29,940 bases of DNA, taken from the NCBI GenBank assembly GCA_050295355.1, contig JBNKPL010000018.1, positions 1 through 29,940 of the forward strand, in the 5' to 3' direction. Within the stretch, counting starts at the first letter, position 1; each line of letters starts with the position of its first letter. Of the stretch, positions 6,862-15,673 are shown piece by piece. Source of the stretch: CBFDBF01 sp050295355 (GTDB lineage: Bacteria > Pseudomonadota > Gammaproteobacteria > Chromatiales > Chromatiaceae). The notes under the pieces are model-generated. The model made no database searches, was not told where the DNA came from, and saw only the letters and a list, made by a program, of their open reading frames with translations. Made by a program: the position numbers and the translations under genes.

Positions 6862-7320
6862 GACTTTGCCGACGCCGCTTCCCATTGGCGGAAAACCAGG
6901 TCGAATACCGTCTTGCCCGTCAACCTAGATTAGGCATTTTTCAAATAATCTGTAAAGCTAGGTCAGAGAGCAATTCTTTCTAATATTAGCGAATATTGAG
7001 CTCTGCCCCGGATCTCTTGCGCGGCGTACTACCGCCAGGGATAAGGGTATGCTGGAATCGCAGGAGTAGTTTCCAGTGCGGTCATCCTGTGAATACATCG
7101 CTCCTGTGAATACATCGCTCCTGTGAATACATCGCTCCTGTGAATACATCGCTCCTGTGAATACATCGCTCCTGTGCATCCCTGCGCCCGCAATGTACCG
7201 TTCATCATGAACATTCGCCGCTCTCGCACATCCATGCGCTCCGCAGCATAAGACCATCCCTGGTGCCGCCGCTCCTGCGCGTCCAGGCGCCCGCGGCGTA
7301 CCGTACTTCCTGTACATAAC
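6855..7320. other. Intergenic stretch with a repeat array, no convincing gene
   Basis: Between the membrane-protein stop and the icd terminator I see no credible gene. Frames open on the minus strand here (for example 6958-7317) translate the tandem repeat itself and give repeated MYSQERCIHRSDVFTG, which is an artefact of repeats whose unit length is not a multiple of three. The left part (6862-7084) has no recognisable feature. The right part holds the 17-bp array and a related decaying tract. Confidence 0.6.
7085..7186. repeat. 17-bp tandem repeat array (five exact units plus a degenerate sixth)
   Basis: TCCTGTGAATACATCGC is repeated exactly five times in phase at 7085, 7102, 7119, 7136 and 7153. 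A sixth unit, TCCTGTGCATCCCTGCG, begins at 7170. Downstream to about 7320 diverged blocks of the same style continue (TCTCGCACATCCATGCGC, TCCTGCGCGTCCAGGCGC, TTCCTGTACATAAC). The perfect identity of five units implies recent expansion. It is not a CRISPR array because there are no spacers. Confidence 0.9.
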
Positions 7321-7353
7321 AAAAAAAGGCGCTACCCGTTAGGGTAGCGCCTT
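7321..7353 (-). terminator. Strong intrinsic terminator of icd
   Basis: On the minus strand AAGGCGCTACCC (7353-7342) pairs perfectly with GGGTAGCGCCTT (7337-7326) around the 4-base loop TAAC. A run of seven T follows, counted with the stem end. It lies 28 bases beyond the icd stop. Confidence 0.93.
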
Positions 7354-7381
7354 CAATCTTTATAGTTTTATCTATTTATAA

Positions 7382-9592
<2,211 letters not shown>

Positions 9593-9637
9593 GTTTCAGT
9601 CCTCAGTTTTTAAAAAATTCGGGTAACTGTCTTGTTA

Positions 9638-9707
9638 GCCACAGAGGCACAGAGACCACAGAGAAATCTAAATTTTTCAATCTCTGTGTGCTCTGTGCCT
9701 CTGCGGC
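9638..9707. repeat. CACAGAG palindromic repeat, full copy, between aclA and icd
   Basis: The left arm starts GCCACAGAGGCACAGAG (9638 onward, to 9664). The right arm (9681-9707) ends TGCTCTGTGCCTCTGCGGC. The 27-base arms pair with only about three mismatches around a 16-base AT-rich centre. This is the best preserved copy in the window and would fold into a long hairpin in any aclA-icd read-through transcript. Confidence 0.88.
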
Positions 9708-9722
9708 AAGTAATCAATAAAG

Positions 9723-9749
9723 CAGGGGCCGGACTCGGTCCGGCCCCTG
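9723..9749 (-). terminator. GC-rich hairpin directly after aclA
   Basis: CAGGGGCCGGAC (9723-9734) and GTCCGGCCCCTG (9738-9749) form a perfect 12-bp stem with a 3-base loop, 5 bases beyond the aclA stop codon. On the minus strand it is followed by CTTTATTGATT, a weak T-tract. It is probably a terminator or an mRNA 3' stabiliser that separates mdh-aclB-aclA from icd. Confidence 0.75.
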
Positions 9750-9754
9750 GTCCC

Positions 9755-12472
9755 TTAACCCACGTAGCTGCACTGGCTCGCTGGTGTGCGGGTATCCATG
9801 TTGCGGCCACGGTTGGTGTGGTCGTCGATCTCCGCCGCGGAGCCGATCATGCGTCCAAACAGGAAGGTGGTGAACGCAGCGGACTCCATGGTGGCGTCGT
9901 CGATTTCACCCGCCGCATGGGGCTTCCACAGCATCTTCAGCAGCAGCACGGCGATCACGGCGTCCACGTTGACGCAGAAGACGTTGCGGGTAACGCCGGT
10001 CTTGAACAGCGCCTGCACCAGCTCCTTGTAGAAGGCGTGGAAGACGTTGTAGTCGCCACGCTTCTCGAACAGGTCAGCGACGAACACCTCACGCGGGTCG
10101 AAGTTGACGTCCTCGCCCTTGAATACCGGGTGGCCCGTGCAGGGGATCTTGTCATAGGAGAGGTTGCCCTCGGCCTTGGCCTTCTTCTTGTACGCCAGAT
10201 ACTCCTTGGCGTACTCGGTGGCCATGGCGGCCAGGTCCAGGCCGTGGTTGTCGGTGCCCGGGTCCTGCAGGCCGGTATCGCGGAAGCGGTCCAGCAGGAA
10301 GGCGATGGCCTCATAGCCGTTGCCGCCGTGGGCGTAACCCGTGTGGGTGAGGAAGCCGATGTAGCCCTTGTTCACCTGCACGCGCGCCGGAGCCTCGGGA
10401 CCGTCGGCCGCCACGGCGCCCTTGGCGCCCTGGGCGGAGATGGTGCCCGGACCGTTGGAGATGATCAGGCCCAGCAGCACGGAGAAGGCGTACAGGGACT
10501 CGTCGTCCGGACGGTGGCCCAGCAGCGCCAGGTGCGCGGTCTCGGTGAAGCTCCAGCTCTCCATCAGCTCGTCGTCTGCGACGCCGCAGAACTTGCCTTC
10601 TTTCTGCTGCTTACTGCTGGCGGCGGAACCGATCAGGGTGCTGAAGACCCGGAAGTGCCACGGCATGGTGCTGATGGTGGTGGCGGAGAGGCGCTTGCGC
10701 ATCAACGGCTTCCAGGCCAGGTGCAGGGTGATGGCGGCCAGCACTACCTGACCACGTACCTGACCACCGGCCTTGTCGGCCACGGCCTTGACGAACTCCA
10801 CGAACACGGACTTGGCGCCGCGTGCCTCCAGGGCGGCCAGCATGGTCTTGCCACGGCTGCAGCCGCTGTCGGAGGAGAAGAGATCGGCGTCGGCGGCCGC
10901 CACCTGGGCGGAGATATCCGTGCTGGTGTCGGCCGGGTCTTCAATGCCGGACTTCTTGAACAGCTCCATCATGGCCACGGCGGCTTTCTGGGAAGTCTCC
11001 ACCTTGTTCGGCCCCATCATGGCGATGGCGGCGGCCAGTGCGGTGTTGGGGCTGTTGCCCGCCTCGCGGGAGGCGTCGGCGGCGGCCAGCCCGATGTGGT
11101 CCGCCTGGTTGACGAAGGCGTTCAGGGCCACGTTGGCCATGGCGGCGCCATTGGCATCCGGATACTCGCGGATCAGGCTCTGCACCAGGTTCTCTTCGAA
11201 GGTGTGGGTGGAGGCATCCAGAACGGAGGTGCCGTGGATGCGGGTCACCTGGGTCTTGGGGTCCATCATGGAGGCGCCGGAGGCGTCCTTCATGGTCTGG
11301 CGCGGGAAGATGGCGCCTACCTGCTCGCCGAGACCGGCGATCTGCTCGTTGTAGGGGGCCATGGCCTCCACTACGGGCGGATTCAGGTGGGCCGGCAGGT
11401 CGATGCCCTGGGTGTTGCTGAACCAGCACTTCAGGGAGAGGTCTCCCACGGGCTCGAAGTCCGGCTTGGCGCCGTTGAGCGCCATTACCGCGTCCATGGC
11501 GGCCGGGATGTGGGCGATGTTGACCACCACCGCACCCTTGGCGGAGCAGACGGGGTTGTCCGGGGTGAAGATGGCGTCTACGCCGAACTTCTCCATGAAC
11601 CACTCTTCCTTGGCCATGGCGTTGTCGCCGGAACCGGCGATGGCGCCCGCATGGCCGCAGGCCTTGGTCAGTTTCGCCTTCCAGCGGCCCACCACGCAGG
11701 CCACCACGGGCTTTTCGAATTTGAGGTCGTGCTCGTAATACCCGCCCGGCTCAATGTACATGACCGCCGCCTTGGAACGGTCGTCCTGGTGGAAGGCGTG
11801 GGTCCACTCGGGCGCGGCGTAATGGATGTATACGTCTTTGCCCGAGGAGAAGGAGACGGTGGAACCCCAACCCGCGGTCGCCAGGTATACGGCGATGGTG
11901 GTGGTGAAGTTACCGGAGTTGGAGTAGATGGCGACGGAGCCGGGGAGCAGGGACTCCTCGGGGGCGCTGCCGCCCAGGGCGCCGCCGATACGCACATGGT
12001 TGTGGGCGTCGGCGAGGCCGAGACAGTTGGCGCCGAAGATGTCGATGCCGCGCATCTGGCCCATGGCGCGGATGACGCGGGCGTCACGCACAGGCACCTT
12101 CTCGGTGAGGATGACGATCTTCTTCAGGTTGGGATTGACGCGGATCGCCTCGATCACGCCGTCACGCACGCCAGAGGGCGGAAGGTAAACCACTACCACG
12201 TTGAATTCGTGGCCCGCTTCCACCGCCTCGGCCACGTTATCGTAGACCGGGATGTCGCCGCCAGCGGTCTTCATCTTGGAGCCGGAACGGCCGGGGGCCG
12301 TACCGCAGACGATGTTGCCGCCGGAATAGACATGGCTGACCGGGGTCACGGTGCGGCTCTCGCCGCCAGTAATGTTCAGTACGCAGACCCGGTCCTCTTT
12401 GGTGGCCAGTTCCTGCAGAGAGTTGATACCCACATAGTAGTGGGGGAATGCTGCTACACCTTGCGGATGCAT
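9755..12472 (-). CDS. aclA: ATP-citrate lyase, large (citryl-CoA ligase alpha plus citryl-CoA lyase) subunit, enlarged form
   Basis: A 905-residue subunit of the enzyme that cleaves citrate with ATP and CoA to acetyl-CoA and oxaloacetate, the hallmark of the rTCA cycle. Residues about 25-350 are a succinyl-CoA-synthetase-alpha-like CoA-binding and ligase region with the phosphohistidine motif GHAGA (H274). Residues about 640-905 form a citrate-synthase-like lyase domain: TGHPVFKG (probable catalytic H781), NVDAVIAVLLLKML (D837, aligning with the catalytic Asp of animal ACLY), FLFGRMIG (R874) and a terminal SYVG resembling the SYVL end of ACLY. Residues about 390-640 are extra relative to the ~608-residue green-sulfur AclA. 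This agrees with the divergent ACL described for some proteobacteria, sometimes called type II. GAGGGAA precedes the ATG, and aclB lies 96 bases upstream. Confidence 0.93.
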   Translation of the reverse strand: MHPQGVAAFPHYYVGINSLQELATKEDRVCVLNITGGESRTVTPVSHVYSGGNIVCGTAPGRSGSKMKTAGGDIPVYDNVAEAVEAGHEFNVVVVYLPPSGVRDGVIEAIRVNPNLKKIVILTEKVPVRDARVIRAMGQMRGIDIFGANCLGLADAHNHVRIGGALGGSAPEESLLPGSVAIYSNSGNFTTTIAVYLATAGWGSTVSFSSGKDVYIHYAAPEWTHAFHQDDRSKAAVMYIEPGGYYEHDLKFEKPVVACVVGRWKAKLTKACGHAGAIAGSGDNAMAKEEWFMEKFGVDAIFTPDNPVCSAKGAVVVNIAHIPAAMDAVMALNGAKPDFEPVGDLSLKCWFSNTQGIDLPAHLNPPVVEAMAPYNEQIAGLGEQVGAIFPRQTMKDASGASMMDPKTQVTRIHGTSVLDASTHTFEENLVQSLIREYPDANGAAMANVALNAFVNQADHIGLAAADASREAGNSPNTALAAAIAMMGPNKVETSQKAAVAMMELFKKSGIEDPADTSTDISAQVAAADADLFSSDSGCSRGKTMLAALEARGAKSVFVEFVKAVADKAGGQVRGQVVLAAITLHLAWKPLMRKRLSATTISTMPWHFRVFSTLIGSAASSKQQKEGKFCGVADDELMESWSFTETAHLALLGHRPDDESLYAFSVLLGLIISNGPGTISAQGAKGAVAADGPEAPARVQVNKGYIGFLTHTGYAHGGNGYEAIAFLLDRFRDTGLQDPGTDNHGLDLAAMATEYAKEYLAYKKKAKAEGNLSYDKIPCTGHPVFKGEDVNFDPREVFVADLFEKRGDYNVFHAFYKELVQALFKTGVTRNVFCVNVDAVIAVLLLKMLWKPHAAGEIDDATMESAAFTTFLFGRMIGSAAEIDDHTNRGRNMDTRTPASQCSYVG

Positions 12473-12493
12473 AATTTGGTTCCCTCGTTATTG

Positions 12494-12518
12494 CGTGATC
12501 TTTCTATGTCAGATCACG
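12494..12518 (-). promoter_or_regulatory. Stem-loop in the aclB-aclA spacer
   Basis: CGTGATCT (12494-12501) and AGATCACG (12511-12518) form a perfect 8-bp stem with a 9-base loop. They lie 22-46 bases upstream of the aclA ATG. The spacer is too short for a full promoter with much room to spare. The hairpin could tune the aclA:aclB ratio through mRNA processing or translation, or be a dyad operator. Confidence 0.5.
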
Positions 12519-12568
12519 GCTCGGAAATTCTTGGTTACTTGGCGCGCTTGATCGATATTAGGCCGCTA

Positions 12569-13840
12569 TCAGGAGATACCCATCTTCTGGGCGACGATCT
12601 CGCGACCGCCGTTCTTCATCCATTCGTCGGCTGCCTGGGCGTAGTTGACCACTTCGCTCATGGCGGAATCGAAGCCGAACATCTGATATGGAATACCCAG
12701 CGAGTCCAGGGTGTCCTGCATGTAGCCCATGCCGCGGATCAGGTTCGGACCGCCGCGTCCCACTACCACGTACAGCGGTTGCGGTCCGTGGGCGTTGAAG
12801 TGGTCACGCAGGGCGTCAGCCATGGCGCGGAAGGTTTCGTAGATATCGGTGTTGTTGGCTTTGCCGCCGATGATGAACAGTACGTTGGACTGCTCCAGCC
12901 AGTATTTGTATACGATGCGGCTGATGTCATGCATCTTCTCGTAGGGCGGGTTGCCGCCGAAGTCGGAGGAGATGGTGGCCGCGTCGCCCAGCAGCTCGGT
13001 CACCAGGGCGTTGGCGCCGCCGCCGAAGGTCATGGCGGTGATGGAGCCCTCTTCGTTGATGACGAATACGTCGGACTGGCCCTGGTAGGTGCGGAGCTGG
13101 TTTACCTCCTGCTCGAAGTCGGAGTAGCTGGAGGTGTCCAGGTCTTCCGGCAGGCCGAGACGGGCCACATTGGCGTCGTCGCCGTCAAAGGCGCATTTGA
13201 AGTCGCAGGCGATCGGGACCAGACGGCCCTTCCCGTTGCGCGTCATGCGGATCGGGTTCAGCTCCAGGGTGGTCATGCCGTAGTTGTGGAACAGGTCCCA
13301 CAGCTTGGGCAGGTTCTGCACCAATGGGCTCACCAGTTCCTTGGGGGCGTCCAGTTTGCGCAGGGCGTTGGAGATGACGAAGCCCTTGAGGCCGGTGAGG
13401 GGATCGAAGGGGATGCGCGCGATCTTCTCGGGCGGCAGCTCTTCGATGTCCATGCCGCCGTGATGGGTCAGGGTGATCATGGGCGCACGGAATTCGGTGC
13501 TGTCGGTGATGGAGAAATAGACCTCGTACTCGGCGGGGACGCCGCCTTCAAAGGTGACGCCTTCCGCCTTGGAGTAGGTATTGTTGTGGAAGTGCTCGGC
13601 GAAGTAGAGCCGCGCCTTCTCCTGCATGGCGGTGGAGAGGTCCTTGGCCCGGCCCAGCAGGCCGGCCTTGCCCTTCTTGCCCACGCCGCCCTTGAACATG
13701 GGCTTGATGAACACTTCGCCATGGCGCTCGATGAGCCCCTTGATTTCGTCGTTGGTGGCTTCCGGCCCCAGGACCTCGGACGTAGGAAAATCTACGTACT
13801 TGAGGAGCTTGGACCCCCAATACATTCCGGTTATCTGCAT
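12569..13840 (-). CDS. aclB: ATP-citrate lyase, small (ATP-grasp, citrate-binding) subunit
   Basis: A 423-residue subunit, near the usual ~400 for AclB. The N-terminal ATP-grasp region contains FIKPMFKGGVGKKGKAGLLG (44-63), matching the lysine-rich ATP site of ACLs, and LELNPIRM (192-199), the conserved Mg-ATP acidic motif. The C-terminal half (about 250-423) is the citrate-binding, succinyl-CoA-synthetase-beta-like domain with TFGGGANALVTELL and IIGGKANNTDIYETFRAM. It partners AclA to make citryl-CoA through a phosphohistidine on AclA. The start ATG follows mdh by 11 bases, and its AGGAG ribosome binding site overlaps the mdh TAG, so the two genes are translationally linked. Succinyl-CoA synthetase beta is the main alternative, but the fused lyase domain in the neighbour argues against it. 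Confidence 0.94.
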   Translation of the reverse strand: MQITGMYWGSKLLKYVDFPTSEVLGPEATNDEIKGLIERHGEVFIKPMFKGGVGKKGKAGLLGRAKDLSTAMQEKARLYFAEHFHNNTYSKAEGVTFEGGVPAEYEVYFSITDSTEFRAPMITLTHHGGMDIEELPPEKIARIPFDPLTGLKGFVISNALRKLDAPKELVSPLVQNLPKLWDLFHNYGMTTLELNPIRMTRNGKGRLVPIACDFKCAFDGDDANVARLGLPEDLDTSSYSDFEQEVNQLRTYQGQSDVFVINEEGSITAMTFGGGANALVTELLGDAATISSDFGGNPPYEKMHDISRIVYKYWLEQSNVLFIIGGKANNTDIYETFRAMADALRDHFNAHGPQPLYVVVGRGGPNLIRGMGYMQDTLDSLGIPYQMFGFDSAMSEVVNYAQAADEWMKNGGREIVAQKMGIS

Positions 13841-13851
13841 TCTTTACGCTC

Positions 13852-14787
13852 CTAAATGCCAGTTTCAGCGACAGTTTTCTTCACTGTCTCCACGGTTTTA
13901 TCTAACAAAACTTGTTCTTCGGGGGTGAGTTCGAACTCGATCACCCGCTCTACGCCGCCGGCGCCGATCACGGCGGGCACGCCCACGAACAGGCCATCGA
14001 TGCCGTACTCGCCCTCGCACAGGGCGGCGGAGGGGATGACCCGCTTTTTGTCTTTAATAAAGGCCTCGGCCATCTCGATTACGGAGGCGGCGGGGCTGAA
14101 GAAGGCGCTGCCGTTGCCGAGCAGTTTGACCACCTCGGTGCCCGCTTCCTGGGTACGCTTGATGATGGCGTCGATTTTCTCCTGCGACAGCAGGGAGGTA
14201 AGGGGCACGCCGCCCACGTTGGCGGTGCGGATCAGGGGCAGCATCTCGGGACCGTGGCCGCCCATCACCATGCCGGAGACATCCTGCACCGAGAGGCCGG
14301 TCTCCATGGCGATGAAGGTGCGGAAGCGGCCGCTATCGAGGGCGCCGGCCATGCCGATGATCTGGTTCTTGGCCATGCCCGAGTATTTGTGGAAGGCATA
14401 CACCATGGCGTCCAGGGGGTTGGTGGTGAGGATGACGAAGGCGTTGGGGGCCACCCGCTTCACGTTCTCCGCCACGTCCTTCATGATCTTCAGGTTGGTG
14501 CCGAGCAGGTCCTCGCGGGTCATGCCGGGTTTGCGGGCCAGGCCGGCGGTGATCATGATCAGGTCCGCATCGCGGATGTCTTCGTAATCGCTGGAGCCGG
14601 TGATGTTGGCGTCGTAGCCGTCATGGGGGCGCAGGGCCATCTGGTCCAGGGCCTTGCCTTTCACCTGGCCTTCCATCTGGGGAATATCCAGGATTACGAT
14701 ATCTCCCAGCTCTTTCTGGGCCGCGAGCAGCGCAAGGATACCGCCAATCTGGCCGCCCCCAATCAGTGCAATTTTTTTTCTGGACAT
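13852..14787 (-). CDS. mdh: Malate dehydrogenase, LDH-like (MDH type 3)
   Basis: A 311-residue NAD-dependent malate dehydrogenase that interconverts oxaloacetate and malate in the cytoplasm. The Rossmann motif GGGQIG (10-15) is followed by the NAD-selecting acidic residue in ILDI (D34). The substrate loop is ARKPGMTRED, with R85 and R91. N123 lies in TTNPLDAMVY, R154 in DSGRFR, and the catalytic H178 in MGGHGPE. The length fits the family (about 310). ATG 14787 is chosen over a TTG at 14802 because GAGGAA lies 7 bases before it. It is the first gene of mdh-aclB-aclA. In the rTCA direction it would reduce the oxaloacetate released by ATP-citrate lyase. The leader contains unusual alternative pairings. 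Confidence 0.97.
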   Translation of the reverse strand: MSRKKIALIGGGQIGGILALLAAQKELGDIVILDIPQMEGQVKGKALDQMALRPHDGYDANITGSSDYEDIRDADLIMITAGLARKPGMTREDLLGTNLKIMKDVAENVKRVAPNAFVILTTNPLDAMVYAFHKYSGMAKNQIIGMAGALDSGRFRTFIAMETGLSVQDVSGMVMGGHGPEMLPLIRTANVGGVPLTSLLSQEKIDAIIKRTQEAGTEVVKLLGNGSAFFSPAASVIEMAEAFIKDKKRVIPSAALCEGEYGIDGLFVGVPAVIGAGGVERVIEFELTPEEQVLLDKTVETVKKTVAETGI

Positions 14788-15070
14788 CTCGGTCTTCCTC
14801 AATCAATAACAACTTTGGGCATGCGCGGAGCGAAAAAACCCCTATTCCTCAACCACTTCCGAAAATGAAAGGTATTGAGGAATCCGGGTGGGTGCCGTTT
14901 CGCGGCCTGTGCAATCCCCTGATAGATCCGGTGCCTGGCCGATAAGGTTCGGCCGGACCCGGTGTGCTTCCGCGCTAATCATACGCGATAAGCAATAGGG
15001 GTATTCTTGAAAATTCTAATCCTCTAAAAGAGTAGTGTCGGGTATTTTCAATGGCCGATGGGAGGGGGGT
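14788..15070 (-). promoter_or_regulatory. Structured leader and promoter region of the mdh-aclB-aclA operon
   Basis: This 283-base spacer has no gene. On the minus strand, from the upstream side, TTGAAAAT/ATTTTCAA arms (15051-15044 and 15014-15007) enclose CTCTTTTAGAG. A TATGAT at 14983-14978 could be a -10 box but lacks a good -35. A GC-rich hairpin lies at about 14927-14958 (TCCGGCCGA pairing with TCGGCCAGG through a wobble). Near the gene, TTCCTCAAT (14882-14874) can pair either with TTGAGGAAT (14852-14844) or with ATTGAGGAA at the ribosome binding site. The layout suggests an RNA-controlled leader, but no known riboswitch class was recognised. Confidence 0.4.
14833..14888 (-). terminator. 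Terminator-like hairpin in the mdh leader
   Basis: On the minus strand CCC (14888-14886) and ATTCCTCAA (14883-14875) pair with TTGAGGAAT (14852-14844) and GGG (14842-14840) across a 22-base loop. GTTTTTT follows immediately, ending at 14833. It could terminate the mrcA transcript or act as an attenuator for mdh. The large loop and AT-rich stem make it a modest terminator. Confidence 0.5.
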
Positions 15071-15673
15071 TCAAGATTCCGCCAGGGCCAGAAGCCGGCG
15101 AACCTGGGCCGCGGACGCCCGCTCTTCCTTCTCGTTCTCCAGGGGGCCGAGGACGGGCTGGCGCAGTTTCTCCACGGGGAACCAGACCAGCTCCATCTCT
15201 GTGTCGTCCGCCTGAAAACGGAACAGGGGCTGGCGGCTGGTGCTTCCATCGGGGTAGCGAATCTTTTTTTCTCCATCCCGCCAGGGGATCTTCCGGTCTA
15301 AAAGGAAAAAGCTGATCTGTTCCGGGGTGTCGGAAAAGAGATGCAGCACAATGGGGCTGAATTGGTCGGCGCTGCCGGACAGGACCGGTCCCACCAGACG
15401 GGGGGAGAACTCCCGCAGGGCCTCCATGGCATCCAGAGCGAGGGTTCGGAGACGGCGCAGACCGGCCTCGTGCTCGCTTCCGCTATAGAGTTGCTGGTAC
15501 TCCCGCAGGGCCTGTTCGATCTCGGCATTGCTCGGGAGCAGGTGGCGGTCATGACATCTCAGGCGCTCGGCCGCCTTGCGTCCCGCCCGCCGGTAGTCAT
15601 GCCCGCCCTGCTCGGCCAGTATGCGTGCCGCCTCATGGGCCAGGCGCTGGCGCAGTTTAGAAGAGGTCGCCAT
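15071..15673 (-). CDS. Conserved protein of unknown function downstream of mrcA
   Basis: A 200-residue, charged, apparently soluble protein with no signal peptide or membrane segment. The N-terminal half has LRQRLAHEAARILAEQGGHD, then KAAERLRCHDRHLLPSNAEI and EQALREYQQLY. This is a recognisable gammaproteobacterial family of unknown role, sometimes annotated as a nucleotidyltransferase; I see no catalytic motif that supports this. The C-terminal half has no clear motif. The ATG lies inside the 3' end of mrcA (17-base overlap), so the two genes are co-transcribed and probably translationally coupled. That hints at a link to cell-wall growth, but only by context. Confidence 0.8.
   Translation of the reverse strand: MATSSKLRQRLAHEAARILAEQGGHDYRRAGRKAAERLRCHDRHLLPSNAEIEQALREYQQLYSGSEHEAGLRRLRTLALDAMEALREFSPRLVGPVLSGSADQFSPIVLHLFSDTPEQISFFLLDRKIPWRDGEKKIRYPDGSTSRQPLFRFQADDTEMELVWFPVEKLRQPVLGPLENEKEERASAAQVRRLLALAES

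Noticed and set aside
7085..7186. A CRISPR array
   Set aside because: Units are directly adjacent with no spacers, are only 17 bases long, and no cas genes are present.
7029..7322. Minus-strand frames translating repeated MYSQERCIHRSDVFTG, suggesting a repeat protein
   Set aside because: The repeat unit is 17 bases, so the peptide only cycles through frames of a non-coding tandem array, and two overlapping frames give the same peptides.
12569..13840. Succinyl-CoA synthetase beta subunit instead of ATP-citrate lyase
   Set aside because: The neighbouring subunit has a fused citrate-synthase-like lyase domain with NVD, GHP and SYV signatures, which succinyl-CoA synthetase alpha lacks.
9632..13855. 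A 1407-codon open frame on the plus strand, antisense to aclA and aclB
   Set aside because: It is a shadow frame created by the strong GC codon bias of aclBA. Its translation is rich in Gly/His/Val without domains, and aclA and aclB on the minus strand have all catalytic motifs.
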